Origin: Hemerocallis citrina
Taxonomy: Eukaryota; Streptophyta; Magnoliopsida; Asparagales; Asphodelaceae
Reading direction: 5' to 3'
Assembly: GCA_017893485.1 (NCBI GenBank)
Contig: CM030367.1
Coordinates: 141,005,089-141,069,088, forward strand
Length of the DNA stretch: 64,000 bases
Part shown: positions 1 to 11,065 of the stretch, piece by piece
How the letters are laid out: every line of letters begins with the position of its first letter
How positions within the stretch are numbered: the first letter of the stretch is position 1
Translations under genes and position numbers: made by a program
Notes under the pieces: model-generated
Database searches by the model: none
The model's input: the letters and a program-made list of their open reading frames with translations, nothing else
What the model was told of the DNA's origin: nothing

Positions 1-759
1 TCTTATTCTTTACAGCTTTTATGTTTAGGCAGAAACTTATGGTACAATTCTTATATTCATAAATCAGTAAAATTTTATTTATAAATTTTTTAAAAATTTA
101 TAATCATGTTCTTAATTATGTTAGGCAACATACAAGAATATATCATGACATAATTTACATTATTACTCTGACTTTTAAGTTATTAACCAAATCCATACAC
201 CATAAATAAGAAATTTGGAAATCTGAAGTAAGCAGCATTAAAAATAGGATATCTTGCACATCACAAATCAGATTTCAGATCCGTCAGATGTTCTGGAAAC
301 TAGAAACAGGGGCCTACATTTCATGTTCATAAACTTAGTCATTATTCTGACATTAACAAGGTTTAATTCGTCATGTCAAATCAAGGACAGCAGTAAATGA
401 TATTTCTTTTGCATGAATTATAACATTAATAGTAACTACGATGGGTCCAAGTTGATGTATAACGCAAATCGGAATTTAACGGGTATTCAAATCAGCACGC
501 CATGTCTATTCTCAAACTCATTAAGAGGGGAGCATCATTAACATGTTTAACATAAAAACAAAACATCTACAACTCATAGTGATTCATGGACATGCATTCA
601 CACCGATAAATATCTAGATCTAATTTGTGTTCGTGTAATGGATGTAATAACGAAATGTTTGCTATCCTTTACGATTACGTAATTGACAGAAACAAATCAA
701 ACAGGTAGGGTCAAGATCATCAATGGATAAAACATGAGGAATGAGTCACAACGATGAAT
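1..759. other. AT-rich stretch, nothing recognised
   Basis: No coding frame, terminal repeat or RNA gene could be recognised here. It is AT-rich, and is likely decayed repeat or intergenic DNA. Confidence 0.5.
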
Positions 760-1850
760 CTACTTGCAGTATTTCAAAAAAAAGTGCTTGTGTGGGAAAA
801 CAAAAAAAGATTCGTACAAGATACTTGCATGATAGATGATGAACGACGATTCTGATAGCAATAGAATAACGGGACGAGCGTCCCGACAGTGACACGTACG
901 AAGTACGTGCACAACGCCCACCTCAAAAGCACGTGCACACATGTGCACAACGAACACAGCAAGAGCAGCAAGATCGACGGCGGTGGTAATGGGGTGCGGG
1001 GGCGTCGAAACAGTAAGAGTCCAATGAGAACAGCAATGATAACAAGCGACAGCAACTCGGGACAGTGATGGCGAGGTGGAAGGGCTGGTGACCGATGGGG
1101 GGTTAGGAGGATGGGTTTCAAAAAGGTAGAGGTGCTGTGAAAGGGGAGATGGAGGCAGGAGATGGCGGTCGGGGTACAGGAGTTCGGAGGTGGGTGTGAG
1201 ATGAAGTGGCGAGGACAGGAGGGCGAGGGTGATCGGGACGACGAGGTGGTGCATGGGTTCTAGGAGGATGACGGGGAGAGGCAATGGAGATGGATGGGAT
1301 GGGTTTCAGAGTAAAGGAAGTCTGACGAGGAAGAAGAAGGGTGCGGGAGTAGGGGTTGACGGCTGTAGGGTTTCGAAAGGGGTAGCGGGGAAGAGATGAG
1401 GTAAGGGATGAGCGGCGGGGTTAAACAGGGTAATTAAGTTGCTAATGATGATTAGGGTTAGGGGTTAAGGAGGGTTATATATAGGATTAGAATTAGGGTA
1501 TTGAGCTATTGGGTTAATGGGTATAAGGTTTAGGATCTAATTGGAAAAGAATAATAAATAGGATTATAATAAGATTAATTTGGGGATGAAAATATGCAAA
1601 AATTTGAATAAGATGAACAACAAAATTTTAGGCTCAACAAAAAATTAAAAAAATAAATAGATTGGGGGACAAAAATTGAGTTGAAGGCAATAATGAATTC
1701 CATTATAAAGTAACAAATTACAGGGGTTCAGAGATAGAACAATGAATAAAATACTAAGAAAAATACAATAACTGAAAACAGGGGTTACAGATAAACAATA
1801 ATCGATAAACAATAAACGATAAACAATGATCGATAATAATGTGGGAAACA
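760..1850 (-). other. G-rich then AT-rich segment, possible decayed LTR/leader
   Basis: The plus strand is G-rich from about 880 to 1500, so the minus strand reads as Pro/Ser/Leu-rich frames of low complexity. Read on the minus strand, an AT-rich part with Pol II-like TATATATAA is followed by a CT-rich leader. The 11.0-11.9 kb segment has the same layout on the plus strand. This resembles the promoter/leader part of a plant LTR, but no partner LTR, primer site or target duplication was found. The frames are not credible proteins. Confidence 0.25.
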
Positions 1851-2296
1851 TGGGCCCCCTTCCGTGTACACTCTCCTATATTGTCCATTACTAAGTCGTA
1901 CCCTTTATTAACCCGGCTTGTCAATCTTTTATCACATCACTACTTTGGATATTGGACTCTAGACGTGGCCCCCGGAGATTCTAGATGTGACCCCTCCTAT
2001 ACCTTCGATGTAGCACTTAGTTTCGCCATCCAAAACAATAATAATAATTATGATAACGATGCATGTTACGACAGAAATGAGATGGTAATCAGGACAAGTA
2101 TCAAGAATTGATGCAATACATGATATAGAGACAATATGGAAATCCATGAGGTTTCGATTGATAGATGCAAATGCATGATATGAAAATGTTTTATCAATCC
2201 ACTATATTGGTATAATTCATTAAGCATTAATAATATACATATAGGTCCAGAACACAAAATACAAGTTTGGACAGCAATACATGCTGACACTATAAC

Positions 2297-2687
2297 TGTA
2301 ACGCCCCTGCCCCTGGCTCAGACAATTTATACAATTTATAAGACAAACTAGGTACTATGTAGTACAACTGCCCACCACAGGCTGCCTCTCAAAAGGTGGT
2401 TAACCGAATTAGTGACTCTTGATCCTTGGCTATTATATTTTAATATTATTTGTTCATTGGAAATTAACGATATGGTACTATCTTAAATCCTCTTCTCCAG
2501 TTCTCTACCGTGAGAACCAATAATGGTGGGCCCCTCTGGCACTTATGCCACGTCACCCTTTGAATGTCAACAACACACAAGGCTAGCATTTTACCATTCC
2601 GTGGGCCCCCACCACCATTACATACCATACACTTATCATTTCATATACCATTACCAAAGTAACAGCCAACTTTTACTAACATTTTGA

Positions 2688-2718
<31 letters not shown>

Positions 2719-2745
2719 TTATTTGAATTAACACTAGGTGTTACT
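2297..2745 (-). repeat. LTR-A (3' LTR of the minus-strand element)
   Basis: About 449 bp, matching 9657-10092 along almost its whole length. Differences include a longer (TA)n at 2692-2713 and a damaged terminus (ggtgttact in place of ggtgttaca). Confidence 0.8.
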
Positions 2746-2748
2746 GAC

Positions 2749-2760
2749 ACCCCCCCTTTC
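2749..2760 (-). other. Polypurine tract next to LTR-A
   Basis: The minus strand reads AAAGGGGGGG directly upstream of LTR-A, where the plus-strand primer of an LTR retrotransposon belongs. Confidence 0.6.
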
Positions 2761-2950
2761 AGAAATCAACATCCTTGCTGAGCACGGACATGCACAATCT
2801 AGTGCAGGTCTTCTTTCTAGCTGATGTGGAGCATCTGCTCTTCTATCCGTCCTCTCTGGGCAACCACAGTCCGGAGACTGGGTATATGGTCTCGCCAGAC
2901 TAATTATAACAAACAACCACAGTCCGTCGATTGGGTCTATAGTCCCGGTG

Positions 2951-3020
2951 AATCGCTGCCGACGCAGTCAACCCACCGCCCGATGAATCACTGCCGACGC
3001 AGTCAACCCACCGCCCGATG
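2951..3020. repeat. Tandem duplication, 2 x 35 bp
   Basis: Two adjacent 35-bp units (2951-2985 and 2986-3020) differ at one base (AATCGCTGCC versus AATCACTGCC). They lie between the polypurine tract of LTR-A and a second primer site at 3058. Confidence 0.8.
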
Positions 3021-3057
3021 ACTATAAGACATGCCCGACACTCTGTGTCGAAAGTCG

Positions 3058-3069
3058 GCTCTGATACCA
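3058..3069 (-). other. Primer binding site-like sequence (second, internal)
   Basis: The minus strand reads TGGTATCAGAGC, the same Met-tRNA complement as at 9643-9654. It is followed on the plus strand by tttaacgcccc at 3072, an LTR-like edge. It therefore belongs to a different LTR unit from the one bounding the whole element. Confidence 0.65.
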
Positions 3070-4635
3070 TCTTTAACGCCCCGAATTCCAAATAAGGCTG
3101 AATTCGAGATTTCACAGGATCTTTACTTCACTTCGTACAATTTTACAAGAAAATTTAAAACTTTCTCAATAATACATCAGAGTTCAAATACAATTTGGTT
3201 TTACACAGCGGAAGAATAAAAGATTACAACAAATGAAATAAAATACAACTTGTATAACTTTAACATCAATTGCATCACAACATCTTTATTCCTTCATGAG
3301 TAATCCATTACCTGCATATAAATCTGTGGGCACGTCAGTTACTTACAACTGACGAAATGTTATACTCGGCTATCATTTCTATACCGTACATATATTGATC
3401 TCATTACTTTAATAAAAATCACAACAGTTGAATGAACAATAAAGTGTAGAAATGTGACTACGCTAAACATGTAAGTGTATGTCATGCCTTAATGCCTAAT
3501 ACACACCATTCTATACTAGGATGACACTAATGCACACTTATTCAGATTCTATGCTACATAGGTCCGAGGGCAAGCGCCTACGTTCTTCACCATTAAGGGC
3601 TCTATCCCTTACCATGAAAACCACCTATTAGTAAGAACAAGGTTCAGGCATTCCACGAGTACAGATCCCAGCCCTAGAGTACACTGCTCGACTGTTATAC
3701 AGACTCCTCGTCGTGCGAATCCCCGCAAGTGCCACTCTAGCCCCGGTATACGTATATACACTGGGGAACAAAAAACTATCCGTCCGACTATTCATGATCC
3801 CAGAGTATACCGCATGATCAATCATTATAATTACGGATTTCAAAAATAAACTCGTCCCCATCGGAGCAACCACAGTCCCAGAGTACACTGCCCAACTTGG
3901 TCTATAGTCCCGAAGTACATCGTCCGACTATATAGAGTGCCCCACTTACGTTTGCCCAGGTTTACTACACTTCTCTTAAGTGCCTAACTCTTAAGTTCAA
4001 GACATGAATAATCTTTCAAGCCTAGAATTAGTATTACCTACTACCTGACTTATTCAATATCCACCGAGATAGCTCCATGGCAAACCTCAAAATATAATAA
4101 TCATTTCTTTAAAAAAAAACTGTCGGTACACACTACACGAGGTCTTACTAACTCTAAATTCAAATTTCTCATGTACAAGAATCATGGGTATTCATACCCT
4201 TTAATAATCATGTCCATGTTTCCAACTTATTCTTAAATAATTATCCATGTTTCAACTTAGTACTTATTCATGCATTTTCAAACATAGAACAAATAATCTC
4301 TATCTCAAAAGATTCAACATTATAAACTTCTATAAGCAAATTAAACAAATCCACATCTCAACATGAGTGTTCAAAAGAGTGTTTTATACTTGTTACCCAT
4401 TTTTCCTTCAAAGGATCTTTTACAAAAAAAAAATTTAATAATAATCATTTGGAGTTAGAACTCATTAACCAACTTATATTTCATTTTTATTTCCTCAAAA
4501 TATACCATAAAATCTTATAACTTACTATAATAATTATCACTTCAATTTTATAGGAAGAAAATGAGTTGTAATTAAGAATTCTTTTCATGATAACTTAAAA
4601 ATATGAAAAACAAAGAAAAAAAAGGAAACAAAAAG

Positions 4636-4716
4636 GGCTGGGATTCGAACCCCTAAACCCAGGCCGGAACCTGCACAGAGCCCAAAGCCCAAAGCCCCAC
4701 CGCTCTGACCAAGAAG
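4636..4716 (-). other. tRNA-like segment with A/B boxes
   Basis: The minus strand has an A-box-like TGGTCAGAGCGGTGG, a B-box GGGGTTCGAATCCC about 45 bp downstream, then a run of T (4631-4635) like a Pol III stop. The body does not fold into an obvious full cloverleaf, so this is probably a tRNA-derived piece, not a working tRNA. Confidence 0.35.
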
Positions 4717-4803
4717 TCCAAATGGACTTTGTGTCTGAATACATTTCGAAATATTTATGTACACTCTTTCAGTTTCGGATTTTATAAAAAAAAATATATA
4801 AAT

Positions 4804-4872
4804 GCAACTATCAAGTTTTGAACCTAAAACCTCTTTCAACTAAGCTCTATAATCCATTGGCTAACCAGTAAA
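4804..4872 (-). other. Second tRNA-like segment
   Basis: The minus strand has TGGTTAGCCAATGGA followed by AGGTTCAAAACTTG at tRNA-like spacing, 100-150 bp from the segment at 4636. It is degenerate and unlikely to be a functional tRNA. Confidence 0.3.
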
Positions 4873-7155
4873 ACCAAGTATATTTTCTGTTTAGGAAATT
4901 CATTAGTGCTCTTTTGTTTACACTATTCTGAATCTAGTTCTTTTTCGAAAAATTCATTTATCTAACGATCCAATCTTTTAAAATGGTGAATAAATTTCTC
5001 TTTTGGGACTGAGATGAATCAAATAAAAAGAAAAATAAACAAGTTCACACTTATTATTAGAGTATGTCTTTATTTCCCATTAGTTTCTACTTTCTTTGTA
5101 AAAATTGCATTTCTCAACAAAACTCGAAATTATAGAGATCATGTCTAGTTTAAAAATCCATTCATCATAAAAATAAAATTCTTGTTACTAAAAGAAAACA
5201 ATTGCATCTCTAAACCAACCTTGGACAATCACAAGTGTTTCTTTATACGAAAACTAGTATCTTTTACGATGTCGACAAGTCAAGGATAATAAAATTTCCT
5301 TTTTCTCTCTTTTAATCATTAAGTTTCTAAGCATATGCCACAAATAAATTCTTTAACAATCATGCATTTGACAAACAAGAATTTACAATTATTCTACCAT
5401 GGTCTATGAGATTATTTCTTTACTTTTAATTAGCATGGTAAATGGTAAATTACTAAATTTCAACAAGTTCAGTGCATGTTTATACTAGCATTTTATCTAC
5501 ACATATCACATTCAATTTTTATACTATTCATTACACTATTAGCATGGTAACAACAAAAAATCATTACATGAGATGCCAGCATAGATTTTTATCTACAATA
5601 TCTCTTTCAATTTATATTACTCTTTGAACTAGTTTTGCATGCAAATTCTATGTTAGAAAGCATAAGAACACCCACCTTAGTTGGAGAATGAAGACTATAA
5701 AAGAGAAAGGGGTTCCTTCTTGTTACTAGCTCCACAAGCACTTCTAGCTCCTAGCAAGGCCTCCTCTCCTAGCTATGGCTTCTCCTTCCTAGCAATTTCT
5801 CCAAGCAATAGGACTATTTTCTCTCTTTCTTTTCTTTCTTTTCTTTCTCTTACTTTCTTTTCTTTTCTTTCTCTTTTCTTTCTCTTTTGATTATATTTTT
5901 GGTGCAATGAGAAAGAAAAAAATAGGGTTCTATTTATAGGGTTTTGGGAGGATTTATTTTGCAAATTTACACCCCTAATAACTATCCTAATTAACTCATA
6001 TGACCATTCACTTTCTAAACTCCTAAAACTTATACCCTTTTACCTTTCCAACTCTTCACATTTGCAACCAAAACTCCCAAACTCTCCAACTCCCCACTAT
6101 GCTACACCCTTCTTCAAGCAAGTGTAACCCGGCCAACCAAATTATCACACAACACACAAGTGCATTGTGTTTACTCAAATGGGCCCCCATCTCCTAATTC
6201 ATTTTCCATTATATCATCTATTCATACTACCAACATCCAAAGCCCAAGTTGAGTCCTCACGTGGGCCCCCATTCATATATTATTTACCTTAACATTCATT
6301 TAGGGTCTGTTTGGTTGGAGGGGAGTGGAGGGAAGGGGAGGGGAGGGAAGGGATTTTTTATTACTTTTCTTGTTTGGTTCAATTTTTAGGAGGGGAGGGG
6401 AGGGAAATGGGGGGGTGCAACACCCCTCCTGAGCCAATTTTGGCTCCCCTCCAAAAGTGGGGGGATTTGGAGGGGAGAGAAAATAGGGCTAATTTTTTAA
6501 AGTGACATGACTAAATTGCCCTTTTTAAAAAACCTCTCTTTCTCCCTACTAGCACTACTAGCAGGGAATGAAAAAGGTGTTTATTCACTTGTTCTGTTCA
6601 TTAGAGTATGGGCTCTTGCAGAAATATCTTCTATCTCTGTATATCACCAAAATTTGTTGATGTTCTGCTCATCCAGTGGTTAACCTTCATGTTCTACCAC
6701 GAGATTTAAATCACTATTAGCATTGGTTCTGTGTGACTTTGGAATATATGAAGTCTATGGTGGATTCCATATAAGCCTGTGTCAAATATATCAAATTGGT
6801 ATATTATCAAAGTCAAAACCCAATTTTCCGATTCAATATTAACCCAAAGAAGTGAATGCAGTACCCAAATAATAAAAGAAATGTCAAATGAAGTCCACAA
6901 ATATTCTTCATTATTTGGTTCTTCTACAAATTAACACCATTTAACTCCCTTTTGCACAATCCCTCTTTCCTACCTATAAAGATGATAGCCCTCACTCTTC
7001 TACATCAACAAATAAGTCCCACCAATATGAAAGAACTCAAACCACATTTTGTTCCAAACATCCATCATGCAATGAAAATTGCAGGGGGGAACATTTCCTC
7101 GGCTTGAAAGTTCATTTTGTCTTCCCTCATTCTGTTAGGAACTAAACACACTTCT

Positions 7156-7263
7156 TCAGAACTTGGATGCAACATATTCTGCAATTGCTAAGCTTGATGT
7201 CAGACTAGGTGACTCAATGCCGAATAAATTAACAAGTCCAGGAACACCATGAACATCTTCCCC
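7156..7263 (-). pseudogene. L2HGDH: Captured last exon of L-2-hydroxyglutarate dehydrogenase
   Basis: On the minus strand a 36-codon exon starts after a cgcag splice acceptor and runs in frame to TGA at 7156-7158. Its peptide contains [19 protein letters not shown] and ends EYVASKF. This is the conserved C-terminal FAD-domain end of plant L-2-hydroxyglutarate dehydrogenase, a mitochondrial flavoenzyme that oxidises L-2-hydroxyglutarate to 2-oxoglutarate. Only this exon is visible, with probable 3' UTR downstream (7040-7155) and intron upstream. It is a DNA-level fragment inside a Harbinger-like element and cannot make the enzyme. The reading frame itself is undamaged, which suggests a recent capture. 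Confidence 0.75.
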
Positions 7264-7542
7264 CTGCGGGTTTGAGAAGGAAAAGGTAAACATGGAGAAT
7301 CTGCAGTATCCTAACAGAGTAATTGATCATCCTTATCAAAATATAAAAACTCTGTTAACTAAGTAGCTTTAAGCTGACATAGCTAGTTTCATTTATAGAG
7401 TTCTATTAATTAGCAAATCTGTGACTAGTTCAAATACATTTGCATGCATGCTGGCATGGATACTTAGAGGTATAATGCAGAAAATCACTTAGTATGTCAT
7501 GAAAAGAAAAGCTTTTCTAAATATGTATTTTGAAAAAAATAG

Positions 7543-7938
7543 TGTGAACGATGCCTTTGGCACTGCTCACAGGGCTCATGCTTCAACTGAAGGAGTTACC
7601 AAATTCTTGAAGCCCTCAGTTGCTGGCTTCCTTATGCAGAAGGTATAATTGCTTAAACAGCCTCCTCATTTTAGCTTTTTTATTAGAAAGATTGGAATTA
7701 CAGTCCACCATTACTTTATATTATACTGTTGAACTTGTATTGGTAAAATGAACTTTAGTTCCTGATGTAATACCATCATATCCTTATATATTGTTTTGTT
7801 GTGTTTCAGGAGCTTGATTACTTTGTTGGTGCTGTGTCAAACCCCAAGAAACCTTTTGCTGCAATTGTCGATGTAGCACTCCTGTTGCCTACTGATGTCA
7901 TTGTAGCTGACAAGTTCGCTGCTGATGCAAACAGCAAG
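7543..7938 (+). pseudogene. PGK: Captured phosphoglycerate kinase fragment (two exons, one intron)
   Basis: Exon 7543-7642 follows an AG acceptor and encodes [20 protein letters not shown] then [13 protein letters not shown], a strongly conserved block of plant phosphoglycerate kinase. An intron with GT (7643) and TTTCAG (to 7809) follows. Exon 7810-7938 encodes ELDYFVGAVSNPKKPFAAIV, then jumps to LLLPTDVIVADKFAADANSK before a GT donor at 7939. About 80 codons between those blocks are missing, in frame, so the fragment was deleted after or during capture. The enzyme moves phosphate between 1,3-bisphosphoglycerate and ADP in glycolysis and the Calvin cycle. The retained intron shows DNA-level capture, not retroposition. 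Confidence 0.85.
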
Positions 7939-8906
7939 GTGTGTTTCTTCGCTCTCTGTTGAATAGTCATGAAGACAGATGGTTCTATTTGCTAGTTTCA
8001 TGTCAATGTATGAATTTCTTATTATATGCAAAAGGGTATAAAAGTAATTTTATTATAAAATCCATTCGCTCCCCTTGTGAACTAAACAAGAAAATTATTA
8101 TTTTTCCCCCCTCCCCTCCTTTGAACCAAACAGAGTTTTCATTAAATCCCTCCCCTCCCTTTCCCTCGCCTCCCCTCCCCTCCATTAAAATCCCTCCCCT
8201 CCCCTCCCCTCCTTTGAACCAAACAGACCCTTACACATATTAAAACCATCTCCTATGATCTACTTTATACACATATATGCTATATGCTATATAGTATATG
8301 TTATACACACATATATCACTATATTTACTATCACTATATTTTTCAAAAATTATGGTGTTATACACACTCCAATATTTATTTTGAAAACAAATATGCTTAA
8401 GTATGTTTATCGAAAACACGTGCGTCGCACGTAAAACATAAAAATGTGAAATCGACTTTATCAACGAAATTTTTTTAAAATATAATCAAAAACAACATAA
8501 GAAAAATTATATTTACTAATTTTATATATTTCATGATGAAATCACAGCACGTAGAAAACACGTGCATTGTACGTACAAAATTATCTTAATAAAAAAATAG
8601 GGGAAATGAATTTCCGTTTTATAAGAAATAGATTTGAAAACATAAAATAAATAGTTGAAACCCAAAAATTATCACCCATGGCGGCAAAAAAAATGTAATT
8701 AATACGTGCATTGAAAATACGTAAAAAGTACGTACAATACAAAGATTGAAATATTATATTTTTGTTGACTCAAAATAGGAAGATCAATACGAAAAATGTA
8801 AAAATAGTTGGTAATCAAAGTACGTGGTGAAAATACGTTACAAAATACACGTGCGTAAAATACGAGGGCAAAATTGTAATTTCCAATTTTGCGGGGTGTT
8901 ACACTC

Positions 8907-8915
8907 TTCCCCCCT
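8907..8915 (-). other. Polypurine tract next to LTR-B
   Basis: The minus strand reads AAGGGGGGAAG three bases from the LTR-B edge at 8903, the expected position for the polypurine tract of a minus-strand LTR element. Confidence 0.5.
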
Positions 8916-9642
8916 TAGAGTAGTTCCATCCCCGAAACTTGCTAGCGTAAAGGTTGTAATTTGTACATGACAAATAAAAATATCATACTGTATTTAGAAA
9001 AATATATATAAGATAATGAAATATAGTATCACAAAGTCAAATCATACATAAGAAAATTCAAAATAGAAATAATAATAGTTGTAAAAAATTTATTTAATAA
9101 GTGGCAAAAAATACGTAAAGTAACGAATAAACATAGAGGGACATAAAAACACGAAAGATAAAAAATTTAAGACTGAAAAACACATAAAGCAAATTTAAAA
9201 TATCAAGGCTAAGAGAGAGACAAAATAATAGATATTTAGGTGATTAATAGTATAAGAAAATATTCATTTGGGGAATATTAATTGAAAATTACTATGATAA
9301 AATTCACGAAAAATAATTTGAAGGAGAAATGTGTAATGCATCATGAATGTAGGGCCCACCAACCACGCTTCCACTGTGCCACTCTGATACCCAGAGAGAA
9401 CATACTCGCATACACTCACATCAATGTATATGAGGAGAAATCATCATGAATGAAATTGAATGCAAGTTCAATAACAACTTTCATTCACGACTCCAGCCAT
9501 CAAAAAGGAAAAGAGAAAACATCAGCCTATATAGAGCGACACAAATGTAAATCACTTACATTTAAATATCTATAAGCTGAAACTCACACTCTAATGTCTC
9601 TAGGGTGTTGTTCCTTATAAATTTGTACTACTTGTGAAGCTT
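8916..9642. other. AT-rich internal region, no gene seen
   Basis: Between the LTR-B polypurine tract and the LTR-C primer site the sequence is AT-rich with no readable retroelement protein in any frame. Confidence 0.5.
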
Positions 9643-9654
9643 GCTCTGATACCA
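9643..9654 (-). other. Primer binding site (Met tRNA type)
   Basis: The minus strand reads TGGTATCAGAGC two bases after the end of LTR-C, as expected for initiation of minus-strand DNA synthesis from initiator Met tRNA. Confidence 0.75.
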
Positions 9655-9656
9655 TC

Positions 9657-10092
9657 TGTAACGCCCCTGCCCCTGGCTCAGACAATTTATACAATTTATA
9701 AGACAAATTAGATACTATGTAGTACAACTGCCCACCACAGGCTGCCTCTCAAATGGTGGTTAACCAAATTGGTGACTCTTGATCCTTGGTTATTATATTT
9801 TAATATTATTTGTTCTTTGGAAATTAATGATATGGTACTGTCTTAAATCCTCTTCTCCAGTTCTCTACCGTGAGAACCAATAATGGTGGGCCCCTCTGGC
9901 ACTTATGCTACGTCACCCTTTGAATGTCAACAGCACACAAGGCTGGCATTTTACCATTCCGTGGGCCCCCACCACCATTACATACCATACACTTACCATT
10001 TCATATACCATTACCAAAGTAACAGCCAACTTTCCTAACATTTTAAACATATATATAGATTATATTTATTTGAAATAACACGGGGTGTTACA
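9657..10092 (-). repeat. LTR-C (5' LTR of the minus-strand element)
   Basis: 436 bp, starts TGTAACGCCCC and ends GGGGTGTTACA. Direct repeat of 2297-2745. Confidence 0.8.
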
Positions 10093-10997
10093 AAAACTCA
10101 ATTTTCTTCTGCTACAGGAAAGCAAAATCGATTCCATCAAGGGTTCTAGAAAATAGACTCTCTTCCGATTCCAATACATATTCACACAGTACATTCTAAG
10201 ATTCGTAGCTATTCCTATCAGTCAATTCTTTACAGATATAATGTTCATGCAGCAGTATAGGATTAAATTCTCATGTCTATAACTCTACTTTAAAATCATT
10301 AATAAATCTTTGAAATTTTAGAGTCTAATTTCCAACAATGTCTATTGATATTCAGATCTATCTCAGATAAAAAAATCTAAATTGTATTTTGAAGCAGTTT
10401 ACGGGGACGATATATCTCAAACCGGAAATCTAAAAAATCAGACGTTACAGTACCAAAACTTAAATATCTCACAACCTACAAGTAGTTTGCAAAACTGAAA
10501 GAGGATCTGGATTCTAAACTGAGAGGACTACAAGATAGACCTATAAAACTCTAATTTTGGTCACAGGGATAGGGTACAAATCTCTACACAAAATTAGATA
10601 AACTACAGGGCCGAAATCTATTACTTCTTATTTTAAAATCTCGATTCACAAGTTACAATTTATGACCAGAATTACATTCATATTAGTATACAGTAATTCA
10701 ATCAAATTTTATCAAGTAAGTATCCAGAGAATCATGATTCATAACGTAAAGTTAAAATTTCTAACATGCGATAAAAGTACCAGTCAACATCAATATTTTC
10801 TAAAATAATTCAACAACATTTTATTCCTATAACTTGGTTATTATAATCGTGCATGCAAGGTTTTACAGGGACCTCTATAAACATCATGTAACCCCTCTTT
10901 TCCATTTTTTGTATTTTTGGATTTTTTTTTCTTTTTGAGTATTTATTCATATTGTATTTCTCCGTCTCTTTTTGAACCGTGTGTTGGATCTTCATTT

Positions 10998-10999
<2 letters not shown>
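10093..10999. other. AT-rich stretch, nothing recognised
   Basis: No coding frame or terminal repeat seen. It could be decayed LTR sequence. Confidence 0.45.

Positions 11000-11057
<58 letters not shown>
11000..11057. repeat. (TA)n microsatellite
   Basis: About 29 uninterrupted TA units. Reading through it gives artificial Tyr-Ile repeat peptides, which are not genes. Confidence 0.95.

Positions 11058-11065
<8 letters not shown>

Larger units (their letters stand above)
6303..8230. mobile_element. PIF/Harbinger-like non-autonomous element carrying host gene fragments (Pack-type)
   Basis: The 1928-bp element is bounded by perfect 14-bp inverted repeats GGGTCTGTTTGGTT and flanked by TTA on both sides (6300-6302, 8231-8233). 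A 3-bp TWA duplication with a GG-starting terminus is the PIF/Harbinger signature. Both subterminal regions are rich in GGAGG/GGGAAGG. No transposase is present. The inside holds pieces of two unrelated genes in opposite orientation: L-2-hydroxyglutarate dehydrogenase (minus, 7156-7263) and phosphoglycerate kinase (plus, 7543-7938). It sits inside LTR-B, so it inserted after that LTR. Parts at 6490-7150 and 7270-7540 are unassigned and may be introns or UTRs of the captured genes. Confidence 0.8.
3072..8903 (-). repeat. LTR-B, middle LTR-like block with nested insertion
   Basis: The left edge (TTTAACGCCCC, after a primer site) and right edge (GGGGTGTTACA at 8903, followed by a polypurine tract) look like the two ends of one LTR read on the minus strand. 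Without the 1928-bp transposon at 6303-8230 it is about 3.9 kb. It shares only about a dozen terminal bases with LTR-A and LTR-C, so it is another family or very diverged. A motif with 'accacagtcc' and 'gtctatagtccc' occurs both at 2866-2950 and around 3870-3920. No protein was recognised outside the nested transposon. Confidence 0.45.
2297..10092 (-). mobile_element. Non-coding LTR retrotransposon (minus strand) with nested insertions
   Basis: Two direct repeats of about 440 bp (2297-2745 and 9657-10092) bound this block. Both begin TGTAACGCCCCTGCCCC and the right one ends GGTGTTACA. Read on the minus strand, the right repeat is followed by a primer site complementary to initiator Met tRNA (TGGTATCAGAGC, 9643-9654), and the left repeat is preceded by a G-rich polypurine tract (2749-2760). 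The flanking pentamers ataac (2292-2296) and aaaac (10093-10097) match 4 of 5 and could be the target duplication. No gag or pol is readable inside, so the element is non-autonomous. It contains another LTR-like block and a DNA transposon. Confidence 0.7.

Noticed and set aside
760..1284. Minus-strand open frame of about 170 codons
   Set aside because: Pro/Ser/Leu-rich low complexity from a G-rich plus strand, no domain and no splice context.
4636..4872. Functional tRNA genes
   Set aside because: A- and B-box-like sequences are present, but no convincing acceptor, D and anticodon stems could be drawn.
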